Shown here piece after piece: positions 52,694 through 64,000 of a DNA stretch of 64,000 nucleotides. The stretch is from Basipetospora chlamydospora (lineage: Eukaryota; Ascomycota; Sordariomycetes; Microascales), in the NCBI GenBank assembly GCA_001599675.1, contig BCHP01000005.1, positions 2,389,040-2,453,039 of the forward strand, written 5' to 3'. Numbering within the stretch: position 1 is the first letter of the stretch; each line of letters begins with the position of its first letter. Made by a program: the position numbers and the translations under genes. The notes beneath the pieces were generated by a model. That model ran no database searches. It saw only the letters and a list, made by a program, of their open reading frames with translations, and was not told where the DNA came from.

Positions 52694-54880
52694 CCGGCAT
52701 TCTATTCTTAGTATATTATAGATGTTTAGCAACCCAGGCCAGCGGACGCATAGTCCGCTGAGACTGGATCTAGACGCATGGCCGCTCCGGCAACCAAGAA
52801 AGAGCCTTGGCTATCCCAACCCAGCTGACACTCTCGAAACAGGGCATCATGGATTGCCATCCCGTGACAAACCCGTCCGAGCGAGATCTTTGGAACTCGT
52901 CGGGATGCATTGCCAAGAACCGGAAGAGACCTTTCTTTGCATTGGAGCCGAAGCCTCACCACGCGAGCAAGACGTCAAGAATCAGTTCGGGGGACGCCAG
53001 TGTTCGGGCCGGTTAATCACGGAAAATGGTCACGACACGCACTAAGAGCGCGTACTCCTCACCCTCCCCCGACGACCGGCCCCTCCCGCCGCCCATACGA
53101 CCACTCCCCTAGTCTACGACAGGCTCCTCGTCGCTAACCGCAGACGGGCGCCCCGGGTCTGTAGCCTCAACGAGCAAGGAGCTCTGTGTCACTGTGCCCC
53201 TAGGTCTACACGCGAATGTATAGATCGATTGACATCCAAATCATCTTCATGGGCCTGGCCAAGGCCTGGCATTCAAAAGCACAGGGGACGTTCCGACTCG
53301 TGCTCCCCGGTGGCGGCGGCGGGAATGGAAGAGAAGGAGATTCCATTGGAGCGCCTGAGCGCGTCAGGCCCGGTGGCCGTTGGCCAACCCTTGTCTTAGA
53401 AGCTGGACTAAGCCAGAACCTGCCGGATCTGCACCGAGTGATGAGAGTGTGGTTCACGGATTCTGGGCACGAAGTCCGCATTGTTCTCCTCCTCAAGTTT
53501 CACCGCGTCTCCCGTCGCCTCCACATTAAGAGATGGGAGGAGGAGAGGACCACCCGGAGCGGCCATGTCCTCCACCCTGTACTACAACAGGAAAATCGAC
53601 TTGACACTTCGACCAGTACCGCCTAGTGAGGTTGGTATCCGGATAACCGTGGAGGAACTGCGAGACTACGCTGTGCGCGTATGGGTTTATGTCTCTTAGA
53701 CTGCGAGCCGGAACCATGTTCACTCGTGCTGTCGCACATGTTACCCCACGATCGTCTACTGTCTTTGAAAGGCGTTGCGAGGCGAGGGTGCGGACGTTTT
53801 AGAAGGGCCGAAGGTCATTATATCTCAGTTTACCAATGATACTCTCGATACAGAGAGACGTGTTTTCACACCATGCGACGCTGACCCTAAGTTCGCGGGT
53901 GGCAGACTCAATTACCACACTTGGGACTACCGCATGCATATGTGTAGCGTGGACGCACAGCAACGAGGCAAGTCGGTGTCGGGAGTGCCGGTATGATGGA
54001 TAGGAAGTGCTCTCCCAGCCCAACGTAGCCACAAGGAGAAACCCACCGAGGAAAGGTTCCAGTGCGCTGTGTTTTCTGAATGTGCATTCGAAACGGCCAT
54101 ATTCCGGTTGGTCAAAAGCCGGTCTAGAGCGCCGTCATCAGTGTGGTGCGGTTCACCTTGCAACCGTCTCGAGCAAGCCTGTAATTACGGAGTCCATGTC
54201 CCGTTGGAAGTGTTGGCGGCGAGAGGCCAATGTTGGCCGGACGTCTTCCTCGAAGTAGAACGATACTACGCTGATATTCCTACTTTGGGTCGTAATACGC
54301 CGGTGGGATTTGGTTCCGCTGTTCCGTGCCGCTATTCTTAATCTCTTTCTTGCAGGGATCGTGCTTCTTGCTGCAGGAACAGATCCTTCCCCACCGTGAC
54401 ATGGCCTCGACTGCATTGTCCGCATTTTCCAGCCATACCACGATGGGAGCTAGGGGGGCGCTTGCTCGGGATCCTAGCCGACGATCATCTTATTACCCTA
54501 AGATCACATCTGGCGTATGACGGAAATGCATACACCACCTACCACCTAGTACTATTTGATCCCATCCACGGACGGATTCGCCGGGCTCCTTTACGAAGAA
54601 ACACGCCTTACGGTTGTCAAGTTCCAGCCCGCATCCGGCACCAGGGGCCACTCAAAACTTGTCAGAGGGCGTGATCCAGCAGGGATCCCCCTCCCTCGTC
54701 TAATACTCCGTACGCATTAGGATCATTGGGCTCTGGTCCGATATGCGTACCGAGTAGTATATTCATCCATCCCATACTGCATCCGCACCCAGGTATCCCT
54801 ACTCGTATCTGCAGGTCCTCGGCCCTCTCTTACTGCTACCCCTTGGACCTGCAGCCAAGCGGGATTGCCGCTCCCAAGAT

Positions 54881-54887
54881 TATAAAG
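54881..54887 (+). promoter_or_regulatory. TATA box of tyrosinase gene
   Basis: TATAAAG 131 bp before the ATG at 55018. Confidence 0.55.
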
Positions 54888-55017
54888 TCCTCTTAATTCC
54901 CTACGTAAACTGCCGGCCCGCTGTCAATCCATCACACCCTCCCGACAAGAAATCCCCGGTCCTGTCCCCCGATCTTCCCTTCCCGTTACGGCAGAACGAT
55001 TTGTTGAAGCTTGGATC

Positions 55018-56295
55018 ATGGCTCGTCTCACCCACCTCCTCGTCACATCCCTCCTCGCGGGATTGTGCACTGCTGCGTGCAAGTCGCCCGGCGCCCGCAA
55101 GGCATGGTAAGTTAAAACGGGCTCCCTTTCGCCGGCTGAAACCAATTCATAAGGATCGGCTGGTGCTAACGACACGCGTGTCTCCCAGGCACACTCTCAC
55201 GGACGACGAGAAGCAGGCCTATATTGATGCCGAACTCTGCCTCATGGAGAAGCCGGCCCGCCTGGGCCTCCCCGGCGCCAGGACCAGGTTCGACGAGCTG
55301 CAGGCCATCCACCAGGGCCAGGCGTTCTCCACGCACTTCGTCGGCGCGTTCCTTCCCTTCCACCGGGCGATGCTGTTCGCCCATGAGACTGCCCTCCGCG
55401 AGGAGTGTGGCTACGAGGGGTACCAGCCGTACGTCACTACTGCCATGTTCCCTGCTGTGCGACTGAATCCAAACGGAACGGAGCACTAACATCACCCGGT
55501 TCCACAGATACTGGCAGGAACAGCTAGATGCTGGCAACTTCAGGGAGTCCGTACTCTTCGATGATGTTCTCGGCTTCGGAGGCGACGGCGACGACGAGAA
55601 CGGGTGCATCACCACGGGGCCCTTTGCCAACTACACGAACGCCCTCGGCCCCGGTTATGAGATCAATGATCACTGCATCGACCGACGTATCAATGAGACG
55701 ATGAGCCTGATGTCGTCTCAGGCCGAGGTTGACATCTGCATGGCCAAGACTGACTGGATCTCCGCCTGGCAATGCATCGAGGGCCCCGTCCACATTGGCG
55801 GCCACGCGGGAACCGGTGGTCAAGTAAATAGCATAACGTGACCTGGACTCTCACACGGATCCTTTTTGCTAAACATTATGTCTCTTGTTAGATGTCGAAC
55901 GGAGTGTCTAGCCCGGGCGACCCGCTGTTCTATCTCCACCACACCTGGCTGGATAAGCTCTGGTGGGACTGGCAGAAGCAGGACAAGTGCGCCCGCACTG
56001 GGAAGCGCGGCATGGGTGGCACCAACATCGGACCCGACGTTGCTCCGGCCTTCCCGCCCCGTCCCGCACATATCCCGTAAGTGCAACCTCGAAGTATTCT
56101 TGCTGATAAGGTGAGGATTAGGCATACTAATAAATTGGTGATTACAGGAAACCTACCGGTGCCGACGGTGACCCAGGCACTGAGACTACCCTCGGACATG
56201 TCCTGAACATGTACGGAAATTCCCGCAACTACACTATCGGTGAAGTAATGAATATCCAGGGTGAGGCACTATGCTACGAGTATATTGAGCCGTAA
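55018..56295 (+). CDS. Secreted tyrosinase / catechol oxidase-like enzyme
   Basis: Five exons in phase: 55018-55106, 55189-55428, 55508-55823, 55892-56076, 56148-56295, giving 325 aa. A signal peptide (MARLTHLLVTSLLAGLCTAA) is followed by the type-3 copper fold. The CuA ligands are His71 (AIHQG), His79 (STHFV) and His88 (LPFHRAML). The CuB ligands are His205 and His209 (GPVHIGGHAG) and His231 or His232 (DPLFYLHHTWLDKLWW). All six are present. The size fits the short secreted fungal catechol oxidase group rather than full tyrosinases with a C-terminal lid domain. It oxidises o-diphenols and perhaps monophenols outside the cell. Together with the P450 and methyltransferases that follow it could belong to a secondary-metabolite pathway. 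Confidence 0.91.
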
Positions 56296-57833
56296 TGAGC
56301 CTGGGCAGTGAGACGGACTTACTTATAGACTTGCCCTCTTTTACCCCTCGTTTAAAAATATAAGTACCGAAAAGAAATTGGAACTAGTTTAATGTTGAAC
56401 GAGGATCCTCTTGTAAATGTCGTGGGTGGTCCTGTCTTCCCTCTTAGAGATGTCCTTTTTAAGGCCGCTAAAGGAAGGGTGGCGGAGTGATTTATATCGG
56501 ATATTCTACAGACCAAAGATGACGCTTAATTGGGAACACACACTAAGATCCTCCGCTCGCAAGGCACGGAGAACAAAGATGGCATGTCTAAATTGGTCCG
56601 CTGCTATCGGACTAGCGGTTCATCACCAGGTTATGTGTCTGAGAGCCGCAATGGTTATCACTCCCATTCCAAGAGCCCTCGCAGCCTGTCTATGTTCGAC
56701 CAGGTTTCCGGGAACTAGATAATCACCTGTCAATTCCAACTTTACAGCGGCATTTGAGAGCTTATCACTGACGTTATTGTGCATAGGCGATTCTCTTCGC
56801 CCCTCGTAACCACGAGTTCTTATACGGGCTGGCAGGAAATCCTCGCTCCTGGGAATCTTATGCGGGTATGAGCATGGGTTGAGTGCCCGCAATGAAGAAG
56901 ACAGATAAGCATGACCCATGAATCCCGGAGGGAGACCAGCATCTAGCGTAGTAGAAGAATAGGCATGTCGCTAGCATCCGGGATGTTCAGCCTTCCGCCC
57001 GGGTACGACAATTATGGAGAGGAGTCTTGCGCTGAAGAGACTCGGGGCCATAGTGGCTGCTAGGTTGTTCGAGATTGTGGCGGATATTCTGGGGCGGGCT
57101 CCGGTTAACGTCTGACGAGTGCGGGATGAGGGTACTGGACATCGTTGCGGAGGGACCACCCTTTGTATTGTTTCAGACGTATATAACGGGCTATACAATG
57201 CTGGGAGTGTTTCGTTCAAGGCCAACAGAAGTTTCCAACATGAAAAGTTTTATATCGACAATTCCTTACATCCAAGGAGCTTGAAATGGATTGATTCCTC
57301 CGCGGGCACCAGGCGGGGCCAAGACTGGCAGTCTTCCTTTATTATCCGTGCCGGTTCCTAGTATATATAATGCTTCCGCGCCTCTTGCGCCCGCATAATA
57401 TCGAAATGATAGGCGGAAACCCCTCAGTTTTCAGTTTTGTATAAGCAACTCGGCGCCGCGGTCGTCTTCGTTGATCAACATTGATCTAGTACTAGGTAGA
57501 TCAATATCCTCATAAGACCTCAGGGCGCGGGGTACAGGGACATCCGACAACACCGCAGTACCTGTTTCGGCGCAATCTACTATAAAAGTCCAGATGTTCT
57601 ATTTTCGTAACAGAAGTCGAGCTATTAGCAGCATTGGCGCAAGGAACCGTGTCCCCTTACACAGAGGACTAGGCACAATCTACCGGATTATGTCTCCTTG
57701 CCTATAGCTTCGGCATATACCACCACTCTTATCGTTAGTCGAAAATCGTGCATCATATGCCAGATGACACTCATCCAAGGTCCAGTTTTCCAGTCCCTAG
57801 TACGTCCGCAAATCTCAAGTACTCATAGCTGTA
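56296..57833. other. Intergenic between convergent genes
   Basis: No supported gene. Short frames only, and parts around 57370-57660 are TA-rich. Confidence 0.35.
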
Positions 57834-59596
57834 TCAAGGGGTTGATGTTGCCAGGCCCCTTTCACTACTCATGCATCTCCTTTCAGAAGCCAATACCCAC
57901 ATGTTGTTGTGGATGTAAAGCCCGCAGCAATTGTATTCCACCCAAGGGGTCTCGGGGTTTGCGAGGCACCAGTCAAAATTGCGTACCATCTAAAAGAAAA
58001 ATCAGCATTCGACTTTGTCCGCTCCCTCTGGATTCTGTTGGCGCCGGTTTGGAATCCCTACCTCGAACATGACCTTTCGAAGCTCCGTCAGGGCGATAGC
58101 CTTGCCAAGGCACTGGTACTTTCCATACCCAAACACTAGATCATGGGCTTGGTTCATGGAAGCCAATCGCTTCTGGTCCTTCTCGACGAGCCACCGCTCG
58201 GGCCTGAAGTTGTCGGCATCAGGGCCGAAAAGGTCCTCACGTCGATTGACGGCCAGGACAGCGTGACCGATAGAGGTTCCCCCCGGTAGAAAGATGCTCT
58301 CGCCGTTTACGACGACCGTGTCGCCTCCGTCGGGAACCCGCTTAGGGACCTCGTTGGTGACCGGCGGATGAATCCTGATGCCCTCCTTGATAACCGCCTG
58401 AAGGTAAGGTAGCTCCCTCGCCTGGACGTCCGAGACAACCGACCCTGGCGCTTTGCCATCCCTTACGGCGCCATCCACCTCGTCCTGCAACTGTCTGTAG
58501 ACGCGGGGATGCGACAAGAGGTATAGCATAATACCCTGGAGAGCAGTAGCCGTCGTATCCGACCCCGCGATGATCTGCAGGCTCGACTCCGTGATAAGCT
58601 CCTCCTTTGTCAGCCCATGCCGCACAAACGAAGCAAGCATATCCGACCTCTTGTCCGTCTCGCGTCTCAGTCTCGCCTCGATTATGCGCCGGCCATTGGC
58701 CACCATCTTCCCGAGGCCCGTCTTGTCCTTTTCCGAGGGGCCGAGGTACTTGAAGATGGTGGCGTTGCTGGTGAATCGGGTGAGACCCAGCGCCATGATG
58801 CAGGCGTTGATGAAGATGCCCTCCTCGGCCGTGGCGAGGAAGGCATCGACGTCCTCGTCCCTTTGTAGATTTCCTAGGGGCTCGCCGAAACCGATGTGGC
58901 TGATGACATCAAGGGCGAGGTACTGGGCCATGCGGGCGAAGTCCATTGGCTTTGAGTCAGTGTCTGTGGAGATGTATTTCCTGCGGATCAGGCCGATGAA
59001 CTCGGTAATGTGAGTGTCGATGGAGTCTTCGAGGAGGAGGTTCTCCTTGCCGCCATACTTCCTAACATGTTAGTTAGGATCAGGACTTCGCCCTCGGGTT
59101 TGTCAAGCTTACGCCAGGGGCCAACTGCTGCCTCCGCCTCTTGTGCTTCTCCTCATCGATCTGGCTGAAGAGATGGTCCTTCCCCGCCTGAAACCGCGTT
59201 GCGAGGTTGAACCACGCCACTCGGCTGTACGGCGAGCGCACAGCGTTCATGTGTGCGAGTAGTTCGGGTGAGGAGGTGATGAGGTCATTAGGCCCGACCC
59301 GAGCAATCTCGCCTGCGTTGAACGATAGGCGACTTAGATTTTTCTTCAGGTCGCGTCGACGGATACTGTGGGCATCACGTTCACGTACCATACTTCTCGC
59401 AGACATCCTTGTACTTGCGGTGCGATTCCCAACTGAGCAACGCTCGCGTGTGCCAAAGGCCGAAAACGCCACTGCTAAAGGGGCCCTTGAAGTGGCGTAG
59501 TCGGTAGTACGTCCGTGCCTTTTCGCTGGCGTACAGCAGTCCCGCCAAGACGGCCAACGCCCAGAGATTCTGTTGAAGGAGCGCGAGGAAACTCAT
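57834..59596 (-). CDS. Cytochrome P450
   Basis: Four exons in phase: 59596-59389, 59312-59113, 59057-58062, 57989-57834, giving 519 aa. A membrane anchor (LLQQNLWALAVLAGLLYA) starts the protein, then YRLRHFKGPF. Family motifs: IARVGPNDLITSSPELL, the I-helix AGSDTTATA, the K-helix ExxR in VIKEGIRIHPP, and the haem loop FGYGKYQCLGKAIAL with the axial Cys. The small last exon, MVRNFDWCLANPETPWVEYN to the end, matches the usual P450 C-terminal beta region. It resembles fungal P450s of secondary metabolism (pisatin demethylase/benzoate-hydroxylase-like clans), ER-bound and fed by P450 reductase. The substrate is unknown. It lies between a tyrosinase and two LaeA-like genes. Confidence 0.91.
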
Positions 59597-60215
59597 TGTC
59601 CGGGTATTGGCCGAAACAGTGCAATCATCACAATCCCCCAGTACTCCGATGCGAGGGTTCAGGGTACGTTTTATGGCGCCCCGAGTGTGCACGAACGACG
59701 TTGAGCGGGGTATCCCGCCGTTATTCTTCTTTCGGCATAGTTGGCGGACGCGGGGAGGCGAAGACCCTTGTTTCGTGCATATTCCCGTCCCGAGAGTGCC
59801 CGGTGCTAGAGACTTGCCAACCAATAGTCAGCACTATATTCGCTGCTCGCCGCGAGACGAAGGGCCCGGGGAACCTTTCCGGTGCGGTTTCATGGGAACA
59901 GATCCTGCTGACCCCCACACTCGATACCACTCGTAGATCCCATCACCCAAATGCCCACCGGCCCGTTGAATCTGGTCGAAGGGGGTCTTGGGTGACAAGG
60001 CAAGCACGTCACCGATTCCCGGAACTAAACTGCGCAGGTTAAGACTTGGCTAGTTGTTAAATGATCGCTGTGAAATGAGTGGAAGTGCGTTAAATGGTTA
60101 CGTGTAGTATAGTCAATCCCCCCTGTGTCTAATGGCGCCGCCCTATTCACGGCAAAGGCTGCTCCTTCTACCTATTTCCGAATCTACCGCTCTCGATCAA
60201 AAACCCCGCCGACAC
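59597..60215. other. Intergenic, P450 promoter and 3' side of methyltransferase
   Basis: Nothing recognisable. Confidence 0.4.
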
Positions 60216-62216
60216 TCAGTATGCCTCAAAGGGCTTTTGTCCGTACACGACATTGCTGTTCGGGAATGTTAGTTCTGAACTTCGGTGGCCGCCGCGCAAA
60301 AGGACGGCCGATTCGTTGCGGCACTTACACGGGCGCATAGGCATGTATTTTTCTGTCCTTGAAATCCCGTCGCACGTCGATGAGGAAAACCTCAATCTGT
60401 GTTCGTGTCCATCCAAGGCCTCGCATGAAGGGCGCAAGAGTGAAGGTGCCCAGGTTTTTCCCGCAGTTCTCATACATTAATGTTCCTGGCCCGCGGTTAG
60501 CAGGCTCGCTCGTGCATAGCTCACCTCTCTTCATCACACCTCATTTGGTTAGGTAGTGTATAAGGGGGGAAGCTAATCATTGACCGTACCGATCTCTTTG
60601 TACTTCCGATCCCTGGCCCAGTTGTTGGTTGGCCACTTGAAGTTCTTCTCGGTGACGTTGATAAAGCCCGTCTGCCTCATCAACTCGGCGTGGTTGTTCG
60701 GGGCGTCAAGGGGCCTCCCAAGCCTTTGCGATGCCTCGAGCGCGTAGGCGGTCCACTTGTAGAGCGCTGAGTCCTCTCGAAGCGATCCATCATCGCTCCC
60801 ATACGGCACGACCCCATCAAACAGTTCGAACCAACCGCCAGGGACCAGGTTGCTGCCACTCAGTTTTAGCCAGGACAGTTGATCTTCGATGTGGGGAGGT
60901 GGGACATTATTGCCTACTCATAAGCCTGCTTGAAGTACTTGGGCCAATCACTGATGCTTCCTGTGAGCATCCTGGAATAGATGAGATCGAACTGATAGTC
61001 GTAAATCCAGGTGTCCTCAAGGTCATCAACGAAGAATTTGAGGTTGGGAGGAGTACTGGATCATGTCAGGATTGCCTTAGATCCGGTTTTTGGAGCACTT
61101 ACAAGGATGGTTGGATCGGACTCAAGTCAACGCCGATCGTCTATCATCGTGAGGTGTCAGAGTCTAGGAAGAAAGCCTCGTAGGTGACAGTTACGTTGCG
61201 TCCTGAAATACTCACCTCGACGTTGGGATACTCATCAGCTATAGTCTGTCAGTCTGCAGGAAATCGTGGAAACTGTGAACAGAGGAGCTCACCGAAGTCC
61301 ATGGCCCACACTCCAGACCCGGTCCCTGCGTCGAGGACTCTGTGCATCTTCGTCGGATCCGCAGGGCAGAGGAAGAGCTTTCCTTCCTGGGTGAGATACG
61401 ACATGTGGTGCTGAATGTCTAAATGTTGCAACATCGTTAGCAAGGGCCCATGGGTACCTCTATCTAGAATCACTCTCTCGGGTAGGGGTTTTGGTGGCGA
61501 CTGGAGGCAGAAAAAGAAAACCAAGCGAGGGGGGGGGGGGGGGGTGACTGGGGCCACATACCGAGCCGCTCAATCTCGCGCTACCAGTCGGTGTTAACAG
61601 GCATGGATAACACTCGACGCATATTATCAATATTTGTATCCGACTTACATCATCGTTGGGGTAGACGTATGCTACAAATCCTCGCGGTTAATCATCCAGC
61701 CCGTCGCGACAGAAGTGGTTGAACGTAAGGCTCGCTTACCGCCGTCCTTGTAGGCATGGTAGGTCCGACCATTCTCATGACGGTACCGCATGATGCTGGA
61801 GGTGATCGAGGCCGTGGAGCTAGCATTGTCATCCTACGAGTTCCCGTCAGCAGTATATTCCGCCGAGTGCAGTTGTGGATTGTACAGGCGCCTTACGAGG
61901 TCCAGTGTTTCGTCCACGTTCTGTCCGAAGGCGACAGAGTCAGCATCGCTTCACAGTGATGAAATATCGAATGGTGAGCGAATGGGTTGGGAAATAGCCC
62001 CCTCCCATACTCATAGTGTGGCAGGGGCGGCATATGGGGAAGGGCTGGAGGAATACGCACCTCATCAGCAGCAATCAGCTCATCGATGGCGGTGCCCGGG
62101 CTTGGGTTCGGGTTCTGTGGCGACCCAGCCTGCGACGAAGGGGATTTCGGGCTTGTGGGCGTCGCCGTCTTCGCTGTTCCAGAGGGAGAGTTGGGGCTTT
62201 TGGGCGATGCGACCAT
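60216..62216 (-). CDS. LaeA-like SAM-dependent methyltransferase
   Basis: Eleven exons join in phase: 62216-62061, 61833-61740, 61671-61649, 61580-61562, 61418-61293, 61238-61216, 61140-61103, 61055-60918, 60858-60590, 60485-60329, 60255-60216, giving 360 aa. Three exons are only 19-23 nt. A Ser/Pro-rich disordered N-terminus of about 50 aa precedes SSIMRYRHENGRTYHAYKDG and DIQHHMSYLTQEGKLFLCP, typical of LaeA-like proteins. Motif I is VLDAGTGSGVWAMDFADEYP, followed by TIGVDLSPIQPSF and VDDLEDTWIYDYQFDLIYSR. The C-terminus is LAPFMRGLGWTRTQIEVFL and HAYAPVNVVYGQKP. It may act as a pathway methyltransferase or nuclear regulator; many such genes sit in secondary-metabolite clusters. Intron 4 contains a 16-nt homopolymer. 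Confidence 0.9.
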
Positions 62217-63679
62217 TGTGAAGTCCGTTTTCTAGAAGGATGGGAAAAGAAGTTACCATGAGATGGAAAGGAATCTGGGAGGAGATCAAAGGCGGGGAAA
62301 CTGGCCTCTTTATGGCCACGCTGGGGTAAGTATCCCGGGCCACTGCGGGCCCCAGTGCTTGTGGTGATGCAGGATATATGCATCTCGCCTGCCAAGGATA
62401 CAAGGGGGTTCTGTCGACTACCAATCGAAAGCCCCAAGCACCACTGGCGGAAGTCGGAGAAGGAGTTGAGTGTCACGTCCGGAATGGGGTTGCAGACGGA
62501 GCTGGCTGTCAGCTGTACTGTACGACAGGGATTGGCAAACCGTACCGTTCGCTCGTCCAGATTCAGTCCTATTGAGATCGTAAGACAACCTTGCGGCTCA
62601 TTGCAAAGCCTGCCAACGACATATTCGACTGGCGTCCTTCTATTCTAAAGCGTACGTATAGGGGTGAATAGCTGCCCGGGTCATTTGTCGTTCATACGCG
62701 CGTACGAAGCAGCTGGGAAGCAGCAAGCAAACCATACCGCCCAACCATCATCGCGCTTGATATCCCAAGGCTGTCTTGCGACCGAGAGCAGCCCAGAAAG
62801 TTGATTCTACCGTAGACAACGTATTTGAAATTAAAAGGTCAGTTCAGGCGTACTGGGAATACTGGAATGTAGGGGCAATTAGGACACCTACAACCCTTGG
62901 CACATCAATGCAAATGCCGTCTTCGTCCACCGTCGTCCCTACCTGTAAACTAAAACGTGGATGGCGATGTGCCAACTGATTCTCGCTGATACTGGTGCAA
63001 CCTACCTGCCAGATATACGTCGACGAACTTTTCCATTGGTCTTTCTAGCCGGACGGGTTTATATGGACTTCCCATCGCCTCTTCCTTACACAGCTCGAGT
63101 GCTCTAAGGGACGGGCTCAACAAAGCTTCAGCCTTCCCTCCTCAGCTACTAGACCTCATCCCTGGAACCGAAACATCGCCTCCATCTCGACGAGCCTCTA
63201 TATCCCGATCCTCACCCCTGAAATCAAACCGTCGAAACAATTGGTATTCACTCGGTGTCCTGGGCGCATCGTATAGTCGGAGCCACTGCCACTGGCTCCA
63301 ATGGAGACGGCCTCGTTATGATGGGGGGGTACCATCCTCCCGCCTCAGCTTTGTCGTGGCCAAGAAAAGTAAGTGCCGCAACCACTGGGTGTTGTCTACA
63401 AAACCGTCCCTGTCCTGCCACCATCACAACCGCCAGATGAAGAAGGACAACAATATCCTCATTAGGAAGCGGACAAGTGACTACCTCAAGATGATCATCC
63501 CCTAGAAGCCCTACCCGCAACAAGTGTAGGGCTGTTTGAGGCCTGAGCTCTTTCGTTCTCATTCGCTAACCAGAAACGAAATACCTTCTCAATTGTTTCA
63601 ACTGTAATGTCAGTCGCCTCCTATCGTGAGACCAGATCTGCATTATTCACACCATATCTCGCAAGGGTACCCGAAACGC
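62217..63679. other. Intergenic between two LaeA-like genes
   Basis: No supported gene. Open frames such as minus 63248-63562 lack any recognised motif. Confidence 0.35.
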
Positions 63680-63951
63680 TCAAACTCGCGGCTTCTGCCC
63701 GTATACAACGTAGCTAACGTTACGTGTCAGTTTCCAAACTCCGGAAACCAGGGCTTTTGCCGAAAGAAAAAGGTTAGTGAGGTGAGGCACTTACACTGGC
63801 ATATAGGCGTGAATGTCGGTGTTCCTGAAGTCTTTGAGGACGTCGACCAGGAAATCCTCGCATTCGGTGCGACTCCATCCAAGACCGCGGGTGAAAGGGG
63901 CCAGAGTGAGGCCGGACAGGTTCTTCGCGATGTTTTCATACGTCAGAGAGC
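63680..63951 (-). CDS. Second LaeA-like methyltransferase, last two exons (5' part outside window)
   Basis: The last coding exons, 63951-63795 (157 nt) and 63713-63680, are seen; the rest continues beyond 64000. They encode SLTYENIAKNLSGLTLAPFT, RGLGWSRTECEDFLVDVLKD, FRNTDIHAYMPV, and VYGQKPRV before TGA. The penultimate exon is the same length as in the neighbour (157 nt), with the same phases and closely similar sequence (GLGW, HAY-x-PV and VYGQKP are shared). The two genes are therefore tandem paralogues on one strand. An unspliced open frame in another phase across this exon is a shadow. What methyl acceptor either protein uses cannot be said. Confidence 0.85.
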
Positions 63952-64000
63952 CTGCGTGTGTTAATGGGATTTATTCTACCTTTAAACCGAAACCGGGGAG

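Larger units (their letters stand above)
51622..55017. other. Gene-poor region with TE-like sequence
   Basis: Between the DUF6604 gene and the tyrosinase. The stretch 52430-52700 is TA-rich, with a small hairpin (CGCCAC-TTC-GTGGCG at 52503-52517), a repeated GTGATAGACCT and a long poly(A) run, suggesting a retroelement end. The rest has only short unconvincing open frames. Confidence 0.4.

Noticed and set aside
1..64000. CRISPR arrays, riboswitches, bacterial operons
   Set aside because: Spliced eukaryotic genes throughout; no regularly spaced repeats of that type.

Overview
The window is nuclear DNA of a filamentous ascomycete (Pezizomycotina), most likely a Sordariomycete-type genome. Genes are GC-rich and carry short GT-AG introns, mostly about 50-100 nt, often with CTAAC/CTGAC branch-point-like motifs. 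Several families are typical of this group: 2EXR proteins, a DUF6604 protein, LaeA-like methyltransferases, a secreted GMC oxidoreductase and a tyrosinase. Species is not identifiable from the sequence alone. Exon joins were worked out by hand from splice signals, reading phase and family motifs, and most coding sums come out divisible by three.

Layout. 0-19 kb: 3' end of glutamine-dependent NAD+ synthetase; an LRR protein resembling the bacterial STM4015 family; a protein built of CxxHxC zinc-knuckle-like repeats; a SAM-domain membrane protein; a TE-like, RIP-looking gap at 8.2-11 kb; a Cys-Cys octad-repeat protein with a PPxY motif; a putative mitochondrial microprotein; a small hydrophilic protein; tRNA-Ser(AGA) with a mutated partial copy downstream; and a PARP-like ADP-ribosyltransferase. 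19-27 kb: secreted GMC oxidoreductase, a stand-alone MetE C-terminal-like methyltransferase and a Baeyer-Villiger-type flavin monooxygenase. 28-32 kb: a divergent arsenic-resistance pair, acr3 and arsH. 33-38 kb: a secreted cysteine-containing protein, a mitochondrial OsmC/Ohr-like protein and a large unrecognised protein.

39.8-48.1 kb is a tandem array of four 2EXR-domain paralogues, all on the minus strand, sharing one intron position and a C-terminal FKVLVT motif. It is followed by a DUF6604 gene that looks broken: an in-frame TGA where the family has Trp, and a frameshift. 51.6-55 kb is gene-poor with a 28-nt poly(A) tract. 55-64 kb looks like part of a secondary-metabolism locus: a secreted tyrosinase/catechol oxidase-like enzyme, a cytochrome P450, an 11-exon LaeA-like methyltransferase, and the last two coding exons of a second LaeA-like gene running off the end.

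The clearest functional units are the acr3/arsH pair (arsenite efflux plus organoarsenical/quinone oxidoreductase) and the tyrosinase-P450-methyltransferase group. The most unusual single items are the CC-octad protein, the 13-knuckle protein, the STM4015-like LRR protein and the tandem 2EXR array.
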